This document shows, in pieces, positions 55,737 through 64,000 of a stretch of 64,000 bases of DNA (the first letter of the stretch is position 1; each line of letters begins with the position of its first letter). The translations under genes were made by a program, and so were the position numbers. Source of the stretch: Dirofilaria immitis (Eukaryota; Nematoda; Chromadorea; Rhabditida; Onchocercidae); the NCBI GenBank assembly GCA_024305405.1, contig JAKNDB010000087.1:4156501-4220500 (forward strand), in the 5' to 3' direction. The notes beneath the pieces are model-generated. The model was not told the DNA's origin. It made no database searches and saw nothing but the letters and a program-made list of their open reading frames with translations.

Positions 55737-56879
55737 CTGGAAAAGAAATGCACTTTATCAACAATGTGAAGAATAGCTATGCATATTTTTTATTTCAGTA
55801 TGATTAATTGGTAAAATTTAGGACATAAAGTGACCTAGCATACTCCTATCACATGCGACATTAAATATGTAAAACTCGCGTTTAAATTAAACCATTTTTG
55901 ATAATATACAATAAATAAGAATTTTTTCTTAATAGATTTCGTCACTCCAAAATAAATTTTGAAATCCCATCTCTGCAACTATTATTTTGAATAATAAAAA
56001 TGCTTACAGAATGAATGTTGATGAAGAAATTGTCAGAGCAAACAAAAGGAACGATAAAATTAGCATCAGCGGTCAAAACTATGAAAGCAGTGATAAAAGA
56101 AATTGCGCGATGAATTGAAAATGTGTCGTTTATCCAATCGACTTCTCTTCCTTCTACTAATTAATGTCCGAATTTGAGGATGACCCCATACCAGAAACAA
56201 ATCGACACAATTTAGGATCGAATGTGTAATATAGGATGGATGGATAAATGAATGGGATGTGTTATTTATCATTTAACTTTATATTTGCGGTAGTCAATAT
56301 CATTGAAATTAAAAGACTTTATAAGTATTATTTAGTGAAACGATTCGAATTATGAAAAGCTTAGTTTCATCGAGAAAACCGAAAATATTTACAACTATAA
56401 ATAAAATATCATGTTTCGAAATAATTACATAATCAAAAATTTTTAATGATTCATCATTGTAACAGATGTAAATCACTGTCTACAATTTAAGCAATCTCAT
56501 TTACCAACTTTGTAATCTACGACATTAGCAATCCCATTTATATTCTCTTTGTTAAAAAACATTTCTTCTTACCCTTTTTGCTTAGTTGTTTTAATATCAA
56601 CACACCATTTATAAAATCCTCATATAAGGATACAGAAATACAATAATATAAATATAATTTGGAACGATACTCACTAGCATTAATTTCTGGCACTCGTCTG
56701 CTCATTTTATTCAATTATTAATCCGTAACTCGTTTCGACTAATCAAAGAAATTGTCCTCATAATTTTCTTTAATAAAGAATGAGTCGTCATATTAAGCTG
56801 TCTGTTACATAACTAATCAATCAAAAACTTTTAAACAGTATAAAACTTATTGGTGCATGAGGTAGGTTAGATGCGGTGT
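55737..56879. other. Spacer that may hold the MMP 5' exons
   Basis: About 1.1 kb upstream of the first recognised metalloproteinase exon. I looked for a propeptide cysteine-switch motif on the minus strand and did not see one. No other feature is supported. Confidence 0.4.
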
Positions 56880-57159
56880 TGATTTCATTAACCAGATCCG
56901 CTCAACCAGCAATTGAAAGATTATTAAAATTCCTCGAGGATGTTAAAGAGCTCCATTTAACGCCATTAACTGGAGATTTATCGTGACCAAAGACGAAATT
57001 AAAACTTCGAAAGTTGACATGCTCGAACCAATCAACCAAAAGCAGCTGGATTTTACATAACAGATCACATCATCCAAGAAGAAAGAGAAGAAAAACATAA
57101 GAAAGTGGTAAAGATAAATATTTAAAACTTGATAAATAGTGCCAAGAAGCCGTCACTAC

Positions 57160-57500
57160 TTTGAGTTCATACTCTGATGACTTAGATTTAAGTCCGATAG
57201 ACATTCCAATAAATACCAAACGAGTACCCTCATCTACTTACTACTCGATAATAACCCTATCACAATTGCCCTTACCAACTTTTAACGAAGATCCAAGAAT
57301 ATAGCGTGAATTCTGGAATAGCTTCACACAGCTACATCGCCAGGAAATACCAAATATTTCAAAAACTCAGTTATTTGATTTCATGCCTTAGAGAAGAAGC
57401 CTTACAATCTGTTAGAAGCTATGATGTCGCCCCGGATAATTATAAACTAATCAGACAGGTTTTAATCCAGAAATTTGGAAACCTATCACGATAAAGAAAT
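57160..57500 (+). pseudogene. BEL/Pao Gag core remnant
   Basis: Reads SQLPLPTFNEDPR, a stop, then REFWNSFTQLHRQ and, after a frame shift, LISCLREEALQSVRSYDVAPDNYKL. This is the conserved BEL Gag core, where the family has Pro-x-Phe-x-Gly-Asp-Pro then a Glu-Phe-Trp block. It is broken by at least one stop and one frame shift. Confidence 0.85.
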
Positions 57501-57939
57501 CGTTATACAATGAATTTCACTCTATCAAATGAAGCGATAAAGAATGGAAATCAATTATCGTAAAGATGGAAAAATCCTTCGACAACTGGAAGCGATAGGT
57601 GAAAACAAAGAACATTTTAGTGTTGAAATAGTCAAAGAAAGTAGATTACCAACATAGATTTTAGGTAAGATCTATCAAATAAAAACAGAAGGAGAAAGCT
57701 GGACTGTTGAATAATCTACGACAATTCTTAATAAGATTAATTCAAAGGAATTAAGAGGTAAATAGAAGCCAAATTTTTAATCAGGAACAAATTATGAAAC
57801 AAGCACAACAAAATACGAAACTTATATGCATAATAATACTAGGTGGAAGAATCTCCGCCTTGTTCACAATAAAGCAATCCAAATTGGTTAGTTCAAAAAG
57901 CCTTGAATCGATTTCTGATTCAAAAAAAATTAGTAAGGA

Positions 57940-58170
57940 TAAAAGACCATGCGCATTTTGCAACAACAATCTTTGGAATAACGAATATCAAATTATCCCA
58001 CACTTCAACAATAAATTGAATGTCTTAAAGGAAATAATGCAAGAACTACTGTCTTCGGACAGGACATGCAGCGAGCAATTGTAACCAAAGAAAATATGTT
58101 CATGTTTCCACTGCAAAGTTTGGCGTAACATGATCTTATGCTATAGGAAATATGGCTCACTCAAATTTAA
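57940..58170 (+). pseudogene. BEL/Pao zinc-knuckle remnant
   Basis: Contains PCAFCNNNLWNNEYQ, then downstream CFHCK and ILCYRKYGS, corresponding to the CCHC-type knuckles that join Gag to Pol. Several cysteine and histidine positions are lost and the frame is interrupted at 58,082. Confidence 0.7.
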
Positions 58171-58199
58171 AGAAGGAATGAATTCAGCAATTATTAACA

Positions 58200-58810
58200 A
58201 TTTAATAAGTCAACCAATCAATTGCAAAGGTAAGGAAGTTCTACTGTATGTAAAGAAATTAAGGCGATTATCGAAACACGAGAAAATTCAAGAAGCTATA
58301 GTATTATTTAACATAGGATCATAATCATCCTACACGTCAAATAAGTTAGCAGATCGACTGAAGTTGATCGAAACTAAAGAAGATTTGAAGTTCTTTTCTT
58401 TCGACAACCAAGTTCCAAAGTTTTATGAAGCAACTAAAGTAAAAATCGAAATAAGAACTTTAGAATCTGAAACTGTAATTATCAATACTTAAGTAACTTA
58501 TCTGCTAGATTAGGCTATCTAACAGATAAGTTACAAGTTATTAAGTGAACTTCCTGCGATCTGAAATGATAAATCAATAATAACTAGATGAATTGGGTGG
58601 ATATTGGCAGCAACTCGATATACTTATTGAATCGGATTACTTCTTTGACTTCATATTACCAAATGAAATCTACAGTATAAAATCAGGTTTCTACTTTATT
58701 AATAGAGCGATAGTAACGGAAATGGTCATACCAACATGGTCAGTCGTTTTAACGAACACCAAATTGAACTGGAGAGAGATCTTGTTAAAATCAATTCAAT
58801 CCAAGCAATT
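58200..58810 (+). pseudogene. BEL/Pao aspartic protease remnant
   Basis: Reads EAIVLFNIGS, a stop, then SSYTSNKLADRLKL, which aligns with the family's Leu-Phe-Asp-x-Gly-Ser active site. The catalytic Asp is replaced by Asn (codon at 58,310-58,312) and a stop follows two codons later. Further on, LDILIESDYFFDFI matches the conserved ILIGxDYFF block. Inactive. Confidence 0.8.
58493..58534. repeat. Inverted repeat inside the protease remnant
   Basis: An 18-base arm starting GTAACTTATCTG (58,493-58,510) faces its reverse complement (58,517-58,534) across a 6-base loop, with one mismatch. It falls where the protease should have unique coding sequence, so it probably arose after decay began. Confidence 0.8.
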
Positions 58811-59127
58811 ATTTTCACCATAAATCCAGAAATAAACCAGTTTTGGAAATTAGAGTTAATCGGTATCCAAGAATAATGTGCATACGACGAGAATATTAGA
58901 GAACAGTTCAAAGCACCATTAGAAAAAACAAATATGAAGTCTGCTGGCTGTGGAAAGCTCAAAGATCACGCTACAAGATAATGATGGTCTTTGCCTTGGG
59001 CAACCGAAAAACCGAAAACAATAATGAAACGACTCCAAGATAACAAACAACTGAGCAAACGTTGCAATGAAATAATCCAGGAACAACTATGGTCCAGTAT
59101 AATTAAAGAAGTAACGACAGATATGAA

Positions 59128-59690
59128 TCAGACTGCTATTATACATTATTTATATCATCATGAAGTATTAATTCCAAGTAAATCAACTACAAAATTGTTA
59201 ATTTATGTGCCTACCATGGTTGTAACGGGTAATGGCGAATAAGCGTTCGACTCCGGAAAAAGAGCTGAGAAACAGCTACCACAGCCAAGGAAGGCAGCAG
59301 GCGCGCAAATCATCTACTCTCAGAATGAGAAGGTAGTGACGAAAATGCTTCGGCATATATGAAAAGTTTAAATGATGTTTTATACCGCGGTCCCACTACA
59401 TTACCCGACTTAACAGTGTTCTACTTCGTTTCAGAATGATGGAAAATATGATAACAACTGATATTGAAAGGCCATTAGTTCGAAACTGTACTCGATTCCA
59501 ATGGTTAAAAGACATACAAGGAGAAATGACCGACAAAAATCTAGTATGTCATCATTTTCAAAAAGTCCCATTTGGAATAGTTCATCTCCTTTCTTACTAC
59601 CTGCTCCTTAACTATCCTTTAGAAGCTCATAGAAATAAAACTGCCTCAAAAATTAGAAAAATCTCTATTTTGATATTATTATTTTATCAA
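59128..59690 (+). pseudogene. BEL/Pao reverse transcriptase remnant
   Basis: IHYLYHHEVLIPSKSTTKL marks the start of the RT domain. After the rRNA insert the frame resumes with SLNDVLYRGPTTLPDL, then in another frame RFRMMENMITTDIE, CTRFQWLKDI, LVCHHFQKVPFGI. The stretch that should follow Asp-Ile-Glu, with conserved Ala-Phe and Leu residues, is missing about ten residues. Catalytically dead. Confidence 0.88.
59211..59346 (+). rRNA. 18S rRNA gene fragment inserted in BEL/Pao RT (non-functional)
   Basis: About 135 bases match the plus strand of the 5' domain of eukaryotic small-subunit rRNA. Recognisable universally conserved blocks are TTCGACTCCGGA, GAGAAAC followed by GCTACCAC, CCAAGGAAGGCAGCAGGCGC, GCAAATC and AGGTAGTGACGAAAA. 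Bases are missing and changed relative to normal 18S rRNA (for example the GGAGAGGGAGCCTGAG region is shortened), so it is an old copy. It begins right after the RT codons for TTKLLIYV and ends right before those for SAYMKSLNDV, so it interrupts the RT coding sequence. Confidence 0.9.
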
Positions 59691-59699
59691 TTTTTCTTG

Positions 59700-62054
59700 C
59701 ATCTAATAATACTACAGTGAAAAATCTAATTTCATCATATTTTTATTTTCTTCAAATAAAAATTACGAAACCAATATACTTTCTAATGAAAATTAAAAAA
59801 TAAATGAGCTATGTATAATTGAGCTATCATAGGAAAGCAAAAGATTTATCTGTTTCGCCATCTATGCTGAATCCTTCATCTTTCATTCATTGCTGAAATT
59901 GATTTTTATATCAGAGCACAACTGAAACAAAGGTCAAGATAACTAATAATATAATTTCAGCTGTGATATCACCAAATTATATGTTATGAAGGCTAATATG
60001 ATATACGATGCAATAAAATTAGATCAATAGCGTTCTGCCATACTTGAGAATTATTATCTTACAATTTAATAAGCATCAATAAGATTAAGTAATATGTTTT
60101 GCCAAACGATATGAATTTTCGGCATCAAACTGGTTTAACAATCCTAGCCTAACATTCACAGATATGATTAGCTTTGTATATGCCAAATTGATAGGCTAAA
60201 ATTAAATTAGAAATAACAATAATATTGAGGCCCGGAATTGTAGTTTCTGATAATAAGAATAGTTGCAAATCTTTGGAAATACTAACCTTGACGATATCGT
60301 TGAATTAGTTACAATCTGAGTGTAGTCTACAAAGAATCAAATACTGCTAAGAGAAATAAACGGCACCGAGAAACAAACGACGATTTGTCTCGGATTCCAT
60401 TAAAATAGTAATTAATAATTTTTGATTTTGCTTGTATTTTATTGTAAGCACTACGAATAAATTTGAAAGGTTCTCTTACTTTCCGTATTAGGTGAATCGA
60501 TTATTACTGCTGATAATTTTTTTGATTTTTCTTCTTCCGCTCTTTCATTTGTTGTTATTGAAAACTTATTGGCTGATTGCTGTTTTGTTGCTACAAAAAA
60601 TAAAAATTACTTGCCGAGTAAACAAAAGAGCAGAAAACAAGAAGAAAATCGTTAGAGCTCACGAAGAACAATTTTTTCGAAGATGATTTCAAAACCACTT
60701 AATCATATAAAAGTTCACTTTAAATACAAACATATTTTTATTTGTTTTGAACAAACTTAAAATACTGAACTAATAAATTTTTAATTTATTATTAGGAGAA
60801 AAAAGATTTTGGAAGAATATAATTCATTGATGAGTTTTTACTGTAAATAGAAGCTCAGGGATGCTTAAATAAAAAGATATCTCTGGCCTACTTACAATAA
60901 ATTTGTTCTTGCTCGAAAATTAATTCCTCTTCAGAATACGAAGTCTTTCTTTTTTTTCAAAATTCCAAGAATTAGCATCTTGCTGGCGAGTTAATAGTCA
61001 GAAATGACAATAAATCAAAAACTTACTGATATATTTCTGCGTAAAGAAATTTTCTTCTAACGATTTTCTTGGACAGTTTAATGGATTAAATGGAATAAAA
61101 GATGCTGAGAACAATGACGATTTCAGTATTTTCATTGATTTCTTAATATCACATTTTAAGAAAGTGACATATGGAATTTCCAAATTTTTAAAATTTGTGT
61201 AAAATTGTCATAAGCATGCTGCTAAACCAAAGATATTTACCTCATCAAATATCTTTTACGGTGATTTTTCCATTACTTTTGTCACTGAACGATGAAAATT
61301 GTGTGATGGCTTTCTTGTTCATTCTTGAATATCTCTCGATGAAAATAGAAAGAAAAACTTTTTGTGGTCATTTATCTCAAGCATGCTTGTTCTGAATTTC
61401 AAGCAAAGGATTTTTTCCTTAGAAAAAAGATTTTTCTCAATGAAATAGCTGAAATATCCGAAGGAACAGGAAAAGGCAACTTCTCTCTTCTCCGACTTGT
61501 TTTCCTCGAATGCTTCCTTTTAAATTTATTGGGACTTTTCATAATGATTCCTGTCGGACTATATTCATTGATTTCCAACTGAAAAGATTACGATATTGGG
61601 ATAAATAGCATATATGAATATATCTGTATAAGTAGAGTAAAAGATGTTTTTTCAGGATTATATCACTTAGTGTCCTAATCACCTATCTCTCTTCTATACT
61701 TCATCTGCTTCCAGTGAGAAATAATGTCTTTAGATGTTATGCCAACGAAAAAAGTTGAAATAAGCGCTGTCCGAAATGAAGAGTCTCGAAGGTATTGGCA
61801 TAAACTCAGATTTCTGAACAGTCATTATGGTCAATTGATGATGTAGTGCCTACTATTTGCGATACCGGCAAAAGAGGTGAGAAGTATAGTGTACAGTAAG
61901 AAAACTAACGTAGGTTTTAATAATAATAGCACTATCTACAATTAAAGAATTTTAATGTATTCTTTGAGATTATAGTTAGTAACACTGAAAGCTTTATATT
62001 ACTCATCTATTTTTCTTAGTATTCAAATATCACTACTATCAGTCTTGGATAAAA
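59700..62054. other. Intergenic, with one weak candidate exon
   Basis: AT-rich. At 60,492-60,686 plus, a TATTAG acceptor is followed by a 65-codon frame, very hydrophobic then strongly basic (NKRAENKKKIVRAHEE), which could be a terminal exon of a membrane protein; no partner exon was found. A 72-codon frame at 61,364-61,582 plus is similar in quality. Neither is claimed as a gene. Confidence 0.35.
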
Positions 62055-62285
62055 TTATTGCATACAAAAAAGAAAAGACTTATTGAAAAAAGAGCAGTTA
62101 AAAATGATTTTAAAATTGACATTCTGTTGCGCCAAACGTATAAATGAATACAAATTTTCACATATTTGCACGATAATAAATAGAAGAATGATAAGTGTTA
62201 ACAACAGAACAACGAAACGAAGCGAATATATCTCCTCCCTCACATAGGTCGAAAATTCCTCCATTGTCATTACCACTTTAAACAT
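62055..62285 (-). CDS. Possible small single-pass membrane protein
   Basis: A 76-codon frame starting MFKVVMTMEEFSTYVREE, with an acidic N-terminus, one strong membrane segment (about residues 24-46, LRFVVLLLTLIILLFIIVQI) and a short polar tail. A GTCTTTCAG acceptor ends nine bases before the ATG, the same arrangement as in the firmly identified genes here, which is the main reason for listing it. The C-terminus could be an intron read-through. No family recognised. Confidence 0.35.
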   Translation of the reverse strand: MFKVVMTMEEFSTYVREEIYSLRFVVLLLTLIILLFIIVQICENLYSFIRLAQQNVNFKIIFNCSFFNKSFLFCMQ

Positions 62286-63319
62286 TTTGACAAACTGAAA
62301 GACACAAATTAAAACCGATTACAATGCTATTTTCTATTTATTTCAAATACAAGATAATTTTTAGTGCCTTGTAACTGATCAGCGATCAGCTTAATTGATA
62401 GAGTTACAGTAGCCACTACTTTATAACGACAAAACCATTCGACCCTATTCTTCCATCATTCTATGAATTGCTATCGCTCGATAACTTTTCACACTTGTGG
62501 TTTTTGAGGTGAAGATGAAGGAATGTGCAACGAAAATATTAATCAGAATAAGCGGAGAAGGGATGAAAGGTTCCACTTATGATCGAAAGATTAAAAAGCA
62601 TCAGAATTGAATGGAGAACATTGGAAAAAACTCTTTGTTTTTTCTTGCGAACTTGAAATATCGAAGCTACCAACTTTCCTGACCGCTTTCAGATCTTTTA
62701 GTAAATGCAATTAACAAAATCAATCCCGCTGGGAGTATTTTTTATTTTTAGCAAAAGTAAAAGGCGAAGCATTTGCAGTGACAAGCAAATAAGCAAATAT
62801 TTCATTTTCTTTATAAAACAGATTAGCTGGCAGATCATTAAACTTTGGAGATATGAATAAATTATGAATAAATTAAGTCCGATGATTTTACGAAATAATG
62901 ACATATTTAACACTTCCTACTCCATAAAGAATTGCTAATCATAGTTAATCGATATTCATACGCTTCAATTTTTATATAAGACCAACAACTTTTTCTTCTA
63001 TTCCTAAAATCAATTTGTTTCCTGACGACCGTTTTTGTTAAGCAACATAATGATTTAAATCTGTTTCTTACCGAAGTCACGACGAAAGGTTCATTTCTAC
63101 CGCTTAACAACAATATATTATATTGCACTTTCCTGATTCATTTTTAAATGCTAAACTGAGATATCTTGGAGGTTCTATTTGGAAATTCAATCAATTTCTT
63201 CAAACACGTGAGAAAGCCGTTGAATAATTCTTGCATAAATCACATACAATAGCTACATTAAGTTTATTGGATGTGTCGTGTGTTTTTAAGAAAGACAAGC
63301 TACATCTATATTCCAGAGT

Positions 63320-63540
63320 TCCCTTGGAAGGAATCTTCTGAAATGGAAGGCTTTGCATAAAATTTCTTCATTTGGTCAGTGGAATGGAAGGCTTTGGATG
63401 AAATCTTTTCTTCCATTTGTGGTTTGAGGGATTTCACTTCATAAAATACTTCTGGTGAATTAGGTAAAGGGTTTGTGTGAAATCTTTTCTACGTGATTAA
63501 ACGCAGTGGAACTTTCTTCCTTTGTCTTACAGAAGATTTT
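63320..63540. repeat. Degenerate minisatellite, ~42-bp period
   Basis: About five diverged units, each built as GGCTTTG-like, then ATGAAAT(C/T)TTTTCTTC, then a G-rich TTTG/AGTGGAA tail. The best pair is the two GGAAGGCTTTG units at about 63,342 and 63,386. A related block resumes at 63,870 and runs to the window end. Confidence 0.6.
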
Positions 63541-63869
63541 GAAATGAGTAAATAATGTATTTTCTTTTTATTTACCTAAAACTGGAAAATAATTGGAGTT
63601 CAGGATTTGGGATGACCAAAGACTACATACAACCCGAAATATTTCAGAAAGCCCATCCAAAAACTCACTATTGCCTCCAGACAAATTGTAAGTGAAAGTA
63701 TCAAAGACTATACTAACAGTTCTTGCATAAACACGTAGGCTGATCCATTCCATACGCTGCTTATCGATTTATATTTTTAGGCTTCCAGTGTATTCGTGCG
63801 AGAGGTAGGGGTTGAGCATATACTCTGGGATTTCGCCCGTAGGGTCAGTTTTAATTCTTCCGATAAATT

Positions 63870-64000
63870 GAAAAGGAGCTCATGAGAAATCTGTTCTACC
63901 ATTAAATAAGGAGGAAGAGCTTATGTAAAGACTTTTCCTTGATGAGTGAGGACGATGGGATTTTCTTCCTTTTTAGTTTGATTTTAGTGATGTTCATTCT
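63870..64000. repeat. Second block of the ~42-bp degenerate minisatellite
   Basis: Units starting GAGCTCATG and GAGCTTATG, spaced about 40 bases apart, carry the same AAATCTGTTCTACC / AAGACTTTTCCTTG core and AGGA tail seen at 63,320-63,540. The array is cut by the window edge. Confidence 0.5.

Larger units (their letters stand above)
56880..59690 (+). mobile_element. Degenerate, 3'-truncated BEL/Pao LTR retrotransposon
   Basis: A decayed gag-pol of the BEL/Pao superfamily on the plus strand. In order: a Gag N-terminal region with many stops, the DUF1759-type Gag core (REFWNSFTQLH; EEALQSVRSYDVAPDNY), cysteine-rich knuckles, a DUF1758-type aspartic protease and part of the reverse transcriptase. 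Homology ends about 59,670 within the RT fingers/palm; RNase H and integrase are absent. Stops and frame shifts occur throughout, at far higher density than in the host genes here, so this is a genuine fossil. No terminal repeats were identified. An 18S rRNA fragment interrupts the RT. Confidence 0.88.

Overview
This is a eukaryotic nuclear window, very AT-rich, with small spliced genes on both strands. The organism is most likely a nematode. Six genes have a canonical 3' splice acceptor 1 to 11 bases upstream of the start codon, the arrangement expected for spliced-leader trans-splicing, and a decayed BEL/Pao retroelement is present. A spirurid or filarial nematode would fit, but that narrower placement is inference.

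Layout: 1-17,300 is essentially gene-free, with a 322-base TTA microsatellite near the left edge. GOT1 (vesicle transport, minus) lies at 17.3-18.4 kb and a TCP11-family gene (plus) at 19.7-22.9 kb. A 428-bp inverted-repeat element (MITE-like) sits at 24.1-24.6 kb. A minus-strand cluster follows: gamma/delta-type sarcoglycan (32.6-30.3 kb), class II CPD photolyase (29.8-27.3 kb) and a small single-pass membrane protein (26.5-25.9 kb). DIMT1, the 18S rRNA dimethyladenosine transferase, is on plus at 36.1-38.3 kb and converges on RNase H1 (minus, 41.0-38.8 kb). Directly upstream of RNase H1 is a related minus-strand gene (43.9-41.9 kb) encoding three RNase-H1-type hybrid-binding (viroplasmin-like) domains and no nuclease domain. 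Unassigned exon-like segments (45.8-47.5 kb), CHMP3/VPS24 of ESCRT-III (50.2-48.3 kb) and a matrix-metalloproteinase-like gene (55.7-54.3 kb) follow, all minus. At 56.9-59.7 kb is a degenerate, 3'-truncated BEL/Pao element whose reverse transcriptase is interrupted by about 135 bp of 18S rRNA sequence. The right edge carries a degenerate minisatellite with a period of about 42 bp.

Exon models were built by hand from reading frame, splice phase and family conservation, covering about 50 introns. Nine of the eleven protein genes have at least one place where the frame or splice phase fails to close. Eleven of these breaks are cured by a single extra base, usually inside a short homopolymer; the twelfth, in the MMP gene, is less clear. 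This looks like assembly indel error rather than eleven independent gene losses, and it explains why open reading frames alone describe the window badly.

The genes are ordinary housekeeping and muscle functions (rRNA modification, R-loop removal, Golgi traffic, ESCRT, sarcoglycan complex). The points worth attention are the photolyase in a nematode, the nuclease-free triple hybrid-binding-domain protein beside RNase H1, the 18S rRNA insert in the retroelement, and GC-AG introns used as the first mapped intron of three genes.
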